Source: Runella limosa DSM 17973 (GTDB taxonomy: Bacteria; Bacteroidota; Bacteroidia; Cytophagales; Spirosomataceae). From it: DNA of 64,000 nt. Shown piece after piece: positions 24,898-33,725 of this stretch. The stretch spans positions 62,001-126,000 of the forward strand of contig NZ_KI519421.1 of assembly GCF_000482465.1 (NCBI RefSeq), given 5' to 3'. The notes under the pieces are model-generated. The model was not told the DNA's origin. It saw only the letters and a list, made by a program, of their open reading frames with translations, and searched no databases. Position numbers and translations under genes: made by a program. Each line of letters opens with the position of its first letter. Positions within the stretch are counted from its first letter, which is position 1.

Positions 24898-26397
24898 ATG
24901 AAAAAGATTGATAAGCTAGTTTTACGGTCATTTCTAGGGCCGTTTGCGTTGACGTTGTGCATTGTGGTCTTCATTTTTTTGATGCGCCTCATTTCCCAAT
25001 ACCTCAATGAACTCGTCGGCAAAGACATTGATTTGTTAAACTATGTTAAACTCATCGTCTTTTTTAGCCTCATAACCATCCCTATCGCCCTTCCTTTGGC
25101 AGTGCTCCTTTCTTCACTCATGACTTTCGGAAACTTGGGTGAATTTTTTGAGCTAACAGCCATCAAAAGTGCGGGTATCTCTACTTGGCGTGCCATGCGC
25201 TCGGTCATGGTCATGGTGATTGCCATCACTCTTTTTTCATTTTGGTACAACAATAAGGTAGCACCTTGGGCCAATTTGAAAGGGTACAGTCTGCTCTATG
25301 ATATCAAAACAGCCAAAGCTACACTTAATATTAAAGAAGGTATTTTCTACAATGACCTTCCAGGACATAATATTAAGGTGGACAAAAAATTCCCCGCGCC
25401 CAACGAGCGAAGCCTCAAAGGACTGGTCGTGTATCGTCACAACGTCAATGATTACAACGCAGGCAACCGTGAAGTGATTTTAGCCGATTCGGGCTTGATG
25501 TACACCATCAACGATAAAAGTTATTTGGTTTTTGAGCTTTTCAACGGCACCCAATACTCGGAGGCAGCCCAAACTGCCAACTCTTTTTCATCTCCCAATA
25601 GTGGAGGCCAATTTACCCGCTCGCATTTTGGGCACTACAAAATGGTTGTCAGCTTGGAATCGTTTGGCCTCAAACGTACCGACGAGAATCAATTTCAGTA
25701 CCACGAGTACATGAAAGATGCCAAAGAACTGCGCAAAGTAGCCGATTCGCTCAAAAAAGAATACCGCAAAAGCAGGGATGGCCTACTGCCTCAGTCAAAA
25801 CAATATTTTAGCTACGCTTTCCGTGCCGAAACCATGGCGAAAAATACCACGCCTAAATTTGGCAAATGGGTGGACTCTTTGTTAAAGAAAAAAGCCATTG
25901 TACTTCCTGCGGAGAAAGAACAAGTGGTAGCGACCGCCCTGAGTCAAGCCCAAAACATCCGCTCTTACGCCGAAAGTAACAAAACCTACATTACCGAAAA
26001 AGGGAAAGCATGGTACCGCTATGACCTAGAAATGCACCACAAATACACCCAAGCGGTGTCGTGTTTCATCATGTTTTTGCTCGGTGCTCCACTTGGCGCT
26101 ATCATCAAAAAAGGAGGCTTTGGTATTCCCGTTTTAGTGTCGGTTTTGTTGTTTATTTTATCCTACGTACTTACCCTACAAGGCGACAAATGGGCCAAGG
26201 ATGGCCTGGTTTGGGTACCTGTGGGGGCTTGGTTTTCAAACACCATTCTATTTTTTGTAGGTATGTACTTTGCCGACCGCGCCCTCAAAGATTCCCGATT
26301 GTTTGATAAAGACATTTATATCATTTGGGTAGAACGGATAAAAAAGAAGTGGAAAAATCGTAAATCATCCGCCAATAAGGTGGCTGTTGAAGCCTAA
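24898..26397 (+). CDS. LptF/LptG family permease
   Basis: 499-residue inner-membrane protein of the YjgP/YjgQ family, a transmembrane part of the LptB2FG transporter that moves lipopolysaccharide to the outer membrane. N-terminal segment MKKIDKLVLRSFLGPFALTLCIVVFIFLM and two more spans, a large periplasmic beta-jellyroll middle (about 130-380), then three C-terminal spans (SCFIMFLLGAPLGAIIKKGG, VLLFILSYVL, FSNTILFFVGMYF). The GAPLGAIIKKGG loop is characteristic. Its end overlaps the convergent YdcF-like gene by 33 bases. Whether it takes the F or the G position cannot be told from sequence alone. Confidence 0.93.
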   Translation: MKKIDKLVLRSFLGPFALTLCIVVFIFLMRLISQYLNELVGKDIDLLNYVKLIVFFSLITIPIALPLAVLLSSLMTFGNLGEFFELTAIKSAGISTWRAMRSVMVMVIAITLFSFWYNNKVAPWANLKGYSLLYDIKTAKATLNIKEGIFYNDLPGHNIKVDKKFPAPNERSLKGLVVYRHNVNDYNAGNREVILADSGLMYTINDKSYLVFELFNGTQYSEAAQTANSFSSPNSGGQFTRSHFGHYKMVVSLESFGLKRTDENQFQYHEYMKDAKELRKVADSLKKEYRKSRDGLLPQSKQYFSYAFRAETMAKNTTPKFGKWVDSLLKKKAIVLPAEKEQVVATALSQAQNIRSYAESNKTYITEKGKAWYRYDLEMHHKYTQAVSCFIMFLLGAPLGAIIKKGGFGIPVLVSVLLFILSYVLTLQGDKWAKDGLVWVPVGAWFSNTILFFVGMYFADRALKDSRLFDKDIYIIWVERIKKKWKNRKSSANKVAVEA

Positions 26398-27015
26398 CGA
26401 AACCAGTTTTTCAAACGCCTCCCACACCTCTTTGGGAATTTCTTGTTCAATCTGAAACCCTTTTTCTGGGTAAACTTTGATGCGTTGAAGATCTCCTACC
26501 ATGATATGAATCATTTCTTCCAGCGTAATTTCGGCAGTGGGATATGCTTGCATCGAAAGTTGGGGTGAGGTAACAATCAACTCTTTTTCTGGCCAGTGTT
26601 TCTTAAAAGTAGCAAAACTTCGCCGCTCCATGTAGGGTTTTTGGACGACAATAAACCGCTCTGGGGCAAGGTTCTCTTTTTGTAGTAATTGCTGGGTAAA
26701 TAAAATATTCTCTCCCGTGTTGGTTGACTTGTTTTCAATCAAAATCGCTTCCTCAGGAACACCCATTTCGAGGGCAATTTTTGCAAATTTATCGGCTTCA
26801 GGCTCCGACCACATTTCTTGGGTAAGTCTCCCAAGACCACCTGACATGATAAGCAAAGGTGCCCAACCTTGCAGATACAACTCCGCTCCCCGCTCGGCCA
26901 CGCGCAAATCGTGACTTCCTAATACCAAAATACAGTCTGATTTTTGTAGATTCTGATTAACATGGTGATAGTCCCAAAGTTGCTGGGCAAGTGCTAGGGT
27001 CGTTTCTGGAATCAT
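26365..27015 (-). CDS. YdcF/SanA family (DUF218) protein
   Basis: 216-residue DUF218 protein. Signature segments are CILVLGSHDLRVAERGAELY, PLLIMSGGLG, EAILIENKSTNTGENI and ERFIVVQKPYMERRSFATF; the conserved acidic/basic pocket of YdcF proteins, a Rossmann-like fold thought to bind a nucleotide or envelope-related ligand, is present. No signal peptide, so the YdcF-like cytosolic type rather than the membrane-anchored SanA type. The coding end overlaps the permease gene on the opposite strand by 33 bases. Cellular role unproven. Confidence 0.88.
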   Translation of the reverse strand: MIPETTLALAQQLWDYHHVNQNLQKSDCILVLGSHDLRVAERGAELYLQGWAPLLIMSGGLGRLTQEMWSEPEADKFAKIALEMGVPEEAILIENKSTNTGENILFTQQLLQKENLAPERFIVVQKPYMERRSFATFKKHWPEKELIVTSPQLSMQAYPTAEITLEEMIHIMVGDLQRIKVYPEKGFQIEQEIPKEVWEAFEKLVSLGFNSHLIGG

Positions 27016-27135
27016 TTTTTCTTTATATTTCGATTAATTGAATGATACTTTTTTCAACATATAAGGAAGATTCGTGCTGCTTCTTACTTTATCTAGCTAG
27101 CCTCTTCTCATAAAATCACACATCGCTAAACGGAA

Positions 27136-28032
27136 ATGAAATATCTACTTCCCTTTTTACTTATAACGAGCCCGCTTTTTGCCCAACATTCCCTTGTCGA
27201 AAAAATCAAGCAATTGCGCCCAGCCACCGAATGGTCGCAAACCGCCGCTATTCGGCTCCAATTTCCTAGTTTTCACCCCCAAGGAATGGTCAAAATTGGG
27301 GATTTTTTTTACATGAGCTCGGTCGAAGTAACCCGAAAACGCCGCGATTCAAGTGATGGTGGCGAAGGAGTTGGACACCTTTTTAAGTTTGACATAACGG
27401 GCAAATTATTGGCCAAAATCACCCTCGGTGAAGGTTCAATGTATCATCCTGGTGGTATTGATTTTGACGGAAAGTACATTTGGGTACCCGTGGCCGAATA
27501 CCGACCCAACAGCCGCTCCATCATTTATAAAGTAGAACCCGAGTCACTAGCCGCCCAAGAAGTAATGCGGTTTGATGACCACATTGGCGCTATTGTACAT
27601 CCTACTTCTTCCCAAACACTGTCGGGAGCAAGCTGGGGCTCGCGGAATTTCTACCACTGGAATTTAGATAAAACTGGCGCAGTAACCAAAACAATAAATA
27701 CCCCTGAAAAACTACGCATCACCAACCCTTCATTTTACATCGATTACCAAGATTGTCACTCGATAAGCCCAAACCTTATGCTCTGCGGTGGTTTGCAAAA
27801 ATTCAAAAAAAACGACGGAACAACGCTTAGTTTGGGCGGGTTAGAAATTGTCAACTTGACCGACAATCGGCCCGTTTTTCAGGTTCCACTTTTACTTTGG
27901 TCGCCTACGGGGGCACCCATGACCAACAATCCTTTTTTCATCGAATCCACCGCCCAAGGTTTGCGGGCTTATTTTGTCCCCGACGACGATGCCACCTCTA
28001 CCTTATTTGTCTATGAGACTGTTTTGAAGTAG
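27136..28032 (+). CDS. DUF6454 family secreted protein
   Basis: 298-residue protein with a signal peptide (MKYLLPFLLITSPLFAQ). The mature part is beta-propeller-like, with segments such as FHPQGMVKIGDFFYMSSVEV, HPGGIDFDGKYIWVPVAEYR and SLGGLEIVNLTDNRPVFQVPLLLW, matching the DUF6454 family as I know it. The function of that family is unknown. It is exported, probably periplasmic, and is followed after 46 bases by a DUF1080 protein, so a joint role in handling sugars or their derivatives is possible. Confidence 0.8.
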   Translation: MKYLLPFLLITSPLFAQHSLVEKIKQLRPATEWSQTAAIRLQFPSFHPQGMVKIGDFFYMSSVEVTRKRRDSSDGGEGVGHLFKFDITGKLLAKITLGEGSMYHPGGIDFDGKYIWVPVAEYRPNSRSIIYKVEPESLAAQEVMRFDDHIGAIVHPTSSQTLSGASWGSRNFYHWNLDKTGAVTKTINTPEKLRITNPSFYIDYQDCHSISPNLMLCGGLQKFKKNDGTTLSLGGLEIVNLTDNRPVFQVPLLLWSPTGAPMTNNPFFIESTAQGLRAYFVPDDDATSTLFVYETVLK

Positions 28033-28078
28033 AATGCACGATTTGACGCTTTTGAAAGTAATTCAACTACCTCTCAAC

Positions 28079-28852
28079 ATGAATTTTAAATTTTCTAAAC
28101 CTATCGTCATCGCAGCACTGGCTGCTTTTACTTCCTACCAATCAGCTGCCCAAGTAGGGGTTGGCGTTAAAGCGCCCAAAAAAGCGGAAGTTTATTTTGA
28201 TGGTTCTCGCCAAATGTTGGATGAGAAATGGACGTATTGGGACGGCCCACGCCTAGCAGCTACCCTGCCCATCAAATGGTTTATCGTCAATGACCCCGTG
28301 GATAAAGGAACGGCCCTAAATACCAATGACCCCGCAGCGGCTGGTGGAAAGTATGGCTCGGCAGACATTGTCACGAAGGAGAAATTTCGTGATTTTCGAC
28401 TGCACATCGAGTTTTTGATTCAAAAACCTGGGGGAAACAGCGGGGTTTACCTTCAAAATCGCTACGAAATTCAGGTGCTTGACGGTGACACTACTTCGCA
28501 CGGAATGGCAGCGGTCATCAACGAAACGCCTTCACCTTATTATGCCTACAATGGCGTTGGAAAATGGAATGCGTACGACATTGTGTTTAGAGCCGCTCGT
28601 TTTAAAGATGGTAAACTGATCGAAAAAGCCCTCGTAACGATGTATTTCAACGGCAAGAAAGTCCATAAAAATCAGCACATTAACCAAGTATGGGGTGGAC
28701 CTAACTCAGGAATTGACGGAGGTAACGACGGCGGAAAAGGCATTACCGATACGCCTGGTGGCCTCAAGCTACAAGCCGAAGGCCACGATGTGCTTTATCG
28801 TAATATTTGGATTCAAAAAATGGACATCAACAAGTCATCTACCGACTTTTAG
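28079..28852 (+). CDS. DUF1080 protein (3-keto-disaccharide hydrolase-like)
   Basis: 257-residue exported protein of the DUF1080/PF06439 family, LamG-like concanavalin fold. Signal peptide MNFKFSKPIVIAALAAFTSYQ; family motifs KFRDFRLHIEFLIQ, GNSGVYLQNRYEIQVLD, KWNAYDIVFRAARF and KLQAEGHDVLYRNIWI. Some members hydrolyse 3-keto-glucosides, others remain untested. The ORF extends 15 codons upstream, but the ATG at 28079 gives a standard signal peptide. The 3' end overlaps the convergent acyltransferase gene by four bases. Confidence 0.88.
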   Translation: MNFKFSKPIVIAALAAFTSYQSAAQVGVGVKAPKKAEVYFDGSRQMLDEKWTYWDGPRLAATLPIKWFIVNDPVDKGTALNTNDPAAAGGKYGSADIVTKEKFRDFRLHIEFLIQKPGGNSGVYLQNRYEIQVLDGDTTSHGMAAVINETPSPYYAYNGVGKWNAYDIVFRAARFKDGKLIEKALVTMYFNGKKVHKNQHINQVWGGPNSGIDGGNDGGKGITDTPGGLKLQAEGHDVLYRNIWIQKMDINKSSTDF

Positions 28853-30072
28853 CGAAGTTTCCACTGCTGCATCGTCTCGCTCCACCAACGCGCCCAACGG
28901 TGGGCAAAGGATCCCGTGGGTGCCAACAAAAGGGCATAAATTGCGGCAGTTTTCAAATCAGTGATTGCCCATACAATTCCTGTTTGGAGTAACCATATCA
29001 AAGGAAACGTAACAAGGGCAAAAAGTACAATCCTAAATGCGCTCGAAAACTGCGGGTCTTTTAATTTTTTTGTCATCAAAAAAGGAATCCCGTAAGCAAT
29101 ACCACTGTTGATAGTGCCGTAAAGCCAAATAGGCAACGTGCCAATCATTCCCAAGGTTTTCAACAGCAAAGCAATCAAGGAAGGCTGGGGTTGCCCCGCA
29201 ATCTCAGCCTCAATTCCTTGGCTCGAAAGCCGCTTCCGCTCTGCCGAAGCTTCTTCTATTTTTTTGGCATATACCTCTGGTTCATTGGCTTTTAGACTCG
29301 AAAGTTCTTCCGATTTTTGTAGAATATGCGTCAGCATGTCCCCCGCTTTACGGCTTTCTTTGTCGGTTAGCCATTTTATTGTATCGTGGTGGGGCAAATC
29401 ATCAATATGTAACATCAACGACTTAATTTCGTCCGACATTCGGCGGGTGATTTGGGTTAACGTACGTGGCTGATTTTGCTCATAATCAGCCCGATAATCG
29501 CTTACTTTAAACGGTTCTCCAAAGTTTAACACCAATCTTTCCCCCATTTTTTGGCAATGCGAATAGTACAATCCGCAGGGAAGAATTTGCAAATTCACCT
29601 GCCAATCGTGCTCTGTTTCTGCCCGAAAAGCAATACGTGCCAGTCCTTTCTTAAACGGACGGAGGTGGTACTGCACCCCATGATTTCCTTCAGGAAATGC
29701 CGCCAACGTCCCTCCCGTACTCAAAATATTGACGCAAGTTTGAAAAATTTCATCGTTTTGCTGCATTTCATCTACCCCATCTCGCAAACGATACACAGGC
29801 AGCATTTTTAGAGACATCAATAATTTTCGAACGGTATCTTTTTTGAACAAATCGGCTCGGGTCAAAAAGTAAGGTTGGCGTTTGCCGACGTTGAGCACAA
29901 TCGCCAAAGCATCCATTAAGGTATTTTGGTGGTTAGAAATAATCAACAACGGCGCATCTGGTGGTAAATGCGAAGGAAAATTCTTAATTTCTACTTGACG
30001 GTAAAAAATAGTATTGTGCCAAAAACGAACGTAAGCCCTCAAAAGGCTGTAAGAAAAAGTGCGGTGCGACAT
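28849..30072 (-). CDS. PlsC-type acyltransferase
   Basis: 407-residue membrane-associated glycerolipid acyltransferase. Acyltransferase motifs: NHQNTLMDALAI (catalytic His and Asp), then FPEGNHG (substrate-binding block) and the PLLIISN entry strand. A long helical, charged middle (about 220-300) and hydrophobic C-terminal segments (ALLLKTLGMIGTLPIWLYG, IVLFALVTFPLIWLLQTGIV) suggest anchoring in the inner membrane. It follows the hybrid histidine kinase by 12 bases on the same strand, so it may be the last gene of the regulator-kinase-acyltransferase transcription unit. The exact lipid substrate is not evident. Confidence 0.87.
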   Translation of the reverse strand: MSHRTFSYSLLRAYVRFWHNTIFYRQVEIKNFPSHLPPDAPLLIISNHQNTLMDALAIVLNVGKRQPYFLTRADLFKKDTVRKLLMSLKMLPVYRLRDGVDEMQQNDEIFQTCVNILSTGGTLAAFPEGNHGVQYHLRPFKKGLARIAFRAETEHDWQVNLQILPCGLYYSHCQKMGERLVLNFGEPFKVSDYRADYEQNQPRTLTQITRRMSDEIKSLMLHIDDLPHHDTIKWLTDKESRKAGDMLTHILQKSEELSSLKANEPEVYAKKIEEASAERKRLSSQGIEAEIAGQPQPSLIALLLKTLGMIGTLPIWLYGTINSGIAYGIPFLMTKKLKDPQFSSAFRIVLFALVTFPLIWLLQTGIVWAITDLKTAAIYALLLAPTGSFAHRWARWWSETMQQWKLR

Positions 30073-30084
30073 GGTATCTAAATG

Positions 30085-33000
30085 CTAACTTTGAGCAAAT
30101 TCTTCTAAAATCTGTTGATATTCTTTTAAAAACACGTTAAACTCTCGTTCGAGGTTGGCCAAATCTACTGCCAATGTACTGGTATCGTTTGTTTTGAGTT
30201 TGCTCTCTCCTATTCTGGCAATTTCGGCCACCCGCGATACCCCAATTGTACCCGCACTTCCTTTAAGCGTGTGCATATTGCTTTTGACAACTGGTATATC
30301 GTTTTCAGCAAAAGCCGCTACGGCTTCGTTTACCAACTCGGTGGACTCAATGACGAAATCTTCAAAAATGGAACTAATTAGCTCCATTCCCCCCAAATCA
30401 CGCAATTGCGCCACAATGTCTAAATCAATGATAGGTAGCTTGATTTCTTGGGCAATTTCCTTTTGTTTTTGGCTAAGGGCGATTGTATCTTTCAGCGATT
30501 TTCCTGCGTCCACAATCTCCTTCACCTTTTGGATAAGCACCTGAGCACGAATAGGTTTTGGCACATAATCGTCCATTCCTTGGCTCAAAAAACGCTCCCT
30601 ATCTTCTTTCATTGAGTAGGCCGTCATGGCCACTACGGTTGGTAAGGTTTTCCCAAACTGATTCCGCAAATTTTGGGTGGTTTCGATGCCGTCCATATCA
30701 GGCATTTGGATGTCCATAAAAATGACATCATAATGCTGTTTTTCGGGTGAAAATGTAGCCGCAACGAGTTCAATTGCTTTCTTACCACTATCAGCCGTAT
30801 CGACAATGCAACCCGCTTTTTTCAAGATTTCACTGGCCACTTTGCGGTTTACAAAATTGTCATCGACCAACAAAATAGTCGGGCGGTACTCGTGGAAATA
30901 GTTCTCAAGCTTAATTTCTTCCGACAACGATTTTTGCTGCTGAATCGGACTAATAACTGTCTCTTTGGTCTCAAACGTAAACCAAAACATGCTTCCATGG
31001 CCAAGCTCAGACTCCACCCCAATTTCTCCCTTCATCAAACGAGTTAACTCCTTGGAAATCACCAAACCCAGCCCCGTTCCACCAAATGTTTTTCGGGACG
31101 AATTATCAACTTGCGTAAAGGCATTGAACAACAGTTTAAGGTTTTCGGGCGTGATTCCGATTCCAGAATCTCGCACTTCAACTTTAATTTTGTGAAACTT
31201 ACCTTTTGACCACACCAGCGACACGTCCACTTTTACCTCACCATTTTCGGTAAACTTGAGGGCATTGGAAGTCAGGTTTGACAAAATTTGAAGCAGGCGC
31301 GTTTGATCCGCAATGATGTATTGGGGCAGCCCTTCGTCAAACTTACAAACAAGCGTATTGTTCTTATTTTTAGCAACTTGCGAGAAAAGTGCCGTTAATT
31401 TTTCAAAAATTTCTTCCAACGAAACAGGGGCTTCATTGAGCGCCATTTTTCCTGCTTCAATTTTAGAAAGGTCCAGAATATCATTCAAAATATTCAATAA
31501 CGTTTCCGACGAACGCCGCATCGTTTGGACGTAGTCTTTTTGTTCCACATCCAGTTGCGTTCCGTTCAAAAGATCTAGCATTCCAATTACGCCGTTCATG
31601 GGCGTACGAATCTCGTGACTCATGTTGGCCAAGAACCTTTCTTTCACTTTCAGCGACCGTTCTGCCTCCTCTTTGGCTTTGACCAATTCGGCTTGATTGC
31701 GTTTAAGTTCAGTAATATCTCGTGCCAAAGCAGCAAAAATCGGTGCGCCGTCCTCGTCATTTAACAAAAGCATATTAAACATAAACTGGCGCGCGGTGCC
31801 ATCTTTTATTCGCAGCTCGGCCTCAAAATTTCGTAAACTTTTATCCCGAGACAAGCGAACCAAGGCTTTGTGAACATCCTTTTTGTTTACAAAATAATCG
31901 GCGACTTTGGTATTTAGGGCTTCTTCAATGGTATATCCAGTACGTTTAAGCACCGACGGACTAATCATGGTAATTCGCCCCGAACGGTCGGCTCTCACGT
32001 AAATATCTTGCAGGTTGACAAAAATACCCCGAAATTTCTCCTCGCTTTGCTGCATCGAAAGCTCGGCCAGTTTTCTTGGCGTAATGTCGCGGGCAATCCC
32101 CGATACTTCTTCGATAGCGCTTCCATTGGTACGAATGGGGCTCAAACTAAACTCAAGCCACATGTCCATGTCTCCATTTCGGGACTCCATTTTCATTTCA
32201 AATCCTTGCGGTGTCCCTCTAAATGCCTGACGATAACGTTCTTCTATCAAACGGCGGTTGTCAATCGTCATTAGCTGCCATCCCAATCGCTCGGTTGTGG
32301 TATTAATTGCGGGGGTTGTCCGTAGGTGCTGTTGCAAAAACGCCACGTAGTTTTTGTTGAATGAAGTCAACTGCAACGCTTTGTTGACCGACCAAATCAG
32401 GTACGAACTACTGTCAAAGATGGCGTTCAAGCGTGCCGTTTGGCGATTGAGTTCAGCTTCGTTTTGCTTACGAGCGATGGCTAAAGCAACTTGTCCCGAA
32501 ATAAATTCCAGCATTTCGAGGTTACGATGGCGGTATTGATTGGCGTTTGTATATGATTTTACCCCAATGATACCCGTCACCCGATCGCCAATACGGAGTG
32601 GAACACACAACAGCACTTTTGGTATTTTTCCGTACATATAAAGCCCCTGCTTTTCAGCCAGCTCTTCAATGTCTTTTTCGTATAAAAACAACGATTTGTT
32701 AGCGCGAATGGCATATTCCGTCAGGCCATTCCCGATTTTTCGTTTTGTAAACCGCACATTGCCTTTGAAGTATTCATCGACGTAGTACGGAAAGTACATA
32801 TAGCTCTTTGTAGGGTCGTAGAGCGCAATAAAAAAGTTTTTGGCATCAATCACCTTCCCCAATTCCTCGTGTACGCGTTCATAAAACTCATCCAAGTCTT
32901 GCGTTTTAATCATCCAATTGGCGATGCTGTAATACAAACTCTGTGAGCGCTCGGCTCGAACGCGGCTGGTAGCATCGTGAAGAATACAACGAAAGGCGGT

Positions 33001-33705
33001 TGGTTTTCCGTTTTCATACCGACAAGTAACACTGCCCGTTAGGTATATTTTTTTGTGTTGCTTATCCCAAAAAACGGTCTCAAAATCAGGCACTTGCTCT
33101 CCTTCTTGGATGCGTTTGAGGAGTTGGAGGGTTGCATCGGCGGCTTCAGGCCACAGAATATCTTTCAGTTGGAGCGTTGCCAAATCCTCCAAATCGTAGC
33201 CAAGGCGTTCGCGCCAGACTCGATTGACAAACAAAAACTTTCCCTCCAACGACACCAACTGAATCAAGTCACTGGTATTATCCACCAAATCCTGCAACTG
33301 AGCGTTCGATTTATCAAGGGCATTGGCGACGCGTAGTTTATTCGTCACGTCGTCCCCAATCAGGGTAAAATCGATAAGCTCTCCCTCATTTTTATTCAAA
33401 ATCAGCGAGTTAAGCTGAATTGTTCGCAGGTGTTTATTTTTAGAAACCAGCGGTATTTCTCGAAATTCGGCCACCCTCCCCCGCTCAATGGATTCGTTGA
33501 TAAAGGTTTGGATTGCGCTACGGTGTTCGGCGGTCAGCAAATCTTCAAAAAAATTGAAGCGTTGCAACTCCTCCACACTCCAGCCCAGCATACGGGTGGT
33601 GTAGGCATTGGCGAAACGAATTCTACCCGTTGGCAGTACCGTCAGTCCAAACAAATTAAGTTGGTCAATAAAGGAGCTAGGTTCGATTTTCAAGGTGATT
33701 TCCAC
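30085..33705 (-). CDS. Hybrid sensor histidine kinase with PAS, GAF, REC and Hpt domains
   Basis: 1,206-residue signal protein without membrane spans. Order: two PAS domains (about 10-250; the second with SDLIQLVSLEGKFLFVNRVW), GAF (about 265-420), two PAS domains (about 425-680, with PAC-like segments), HisKA with H-box NMSHEIRTPMNGVIGML near 695, HATPase_c (NALKFTENGEVKVDV, GGTGLGLVISKEL), receiver (ILLVDDNFVNRK, VIFMDIQMPDMDG near 950-1070) and a C-terminal Hpt domain (NMHTLKGSAGTIGVSRVAEI). A complete internal phosphorelay. It stands 20 bases behind the reg_prop regulator on the same strand. The signal and output are unknown. Confidence 0.93.
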   Translation of the reverse strand: MEITLKIEPSSFIDQLNLFGLTVLPTGRIRFANAYTTRMLGWSVEELQRFNFFEDLLTAEHRSAIQTFINESIERGRVAEFREIPLVSKNKHLRTIQLNSLILNKNEGELIDFTLIGDDVTNKLRVANALDKSNAQLQDLVDNTSDLIQLVSLEGKFLFVNRVWRERLGYDLEDLATLQLKDILWPEAADATLQLLKRIQEGEQVPDFETVFWDKQHKKIYLTGSVTCRYENGKPTAFRCILHDATSRVRAERSQSLYYSIANWMIKTQDLDEFYERVHEELGKVIDAKNFFIALYDPTKSYMYFPYYVDEYFKGNVRFTKRKIGNGLTEYAIRANKSLFLYEKDIEELAEKQGLYMYGKIPKVLLCVPLRIGDRVTGIIGVKSYTNANQYRHRNLEMLEFISGQVALAIARKQNEAELNRQTARLNAIFDSSSYLIWSVNKALQLTSFNKNYVAFLQQHLRTTPAINTTTERLGWQLMTIDNRRLIEERYRQAFRGTPQGFEMKMESRNGDMDMWLEFSLSPIRTNGSAIEEVSGIARDITPRKLAELSMQQSEEKFRGIFVNLQDIYVRADRSGRITMISPSVLKRTGYTIEEALNTKVADYFVNKKDVHKALVRLSRDKSLRNFEAELRIKDGTARQFMFNMLLLNDEDGAPIFAALARDITELKRNQAELVKAKEEAERSLKVKERFLANMSHEIRTPMNGVIGMLDLLNGTQLDVEQKDYVQTMRRSSETLLNILNDILDLSKIEAGKMALNEAPVSLEEIFEKLTALFSQVAKNKNNTLVCKFDEGLPQYIIADQTRLLQILSNLTSNALKFTENGEVKVDVSLVWSKGKFHKIKVEVRDSGIGITPENLKLLFNAFTQVDNSSRKTFGGTGLGLVISKELTRLMKGEIGVESELGHGSMFWFTFETKETVISPIQQQKSLSEEIKLENYFHEYRPTILLVDDNFVNRKVASEILKKAGCIVDTADSGKKAIELVAATFSPEKQHYDVIFMDIQMPDMDGIETTQNLRNQFGKTLPTVVAMTAYSMKEDRERFLSQGMDDYVPKPIRAQVLIQKVKEIVDAGKSLKDTIALSQKQKEIAQEIKLPIIDLDIVAQLRDLGGMELISSIFEDFVIESTELVNEAVAAFAENDIPVVKSNMHTLKGSAGTIGVSRVAEIARIGESKLKTNDTSTLAVDLANLEREFNVFLKEYQQILEEFAQS

Positions 33706-33725
33706 AAAAAAAGTAATTAAAGGCT

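Noticed and set aside
30155-30544. 129-codon + strand frame opposite the histidine kinase
   Set aside because: Antisense to the Hpt domain; Ser/Leu-rich composition typical of shadows.
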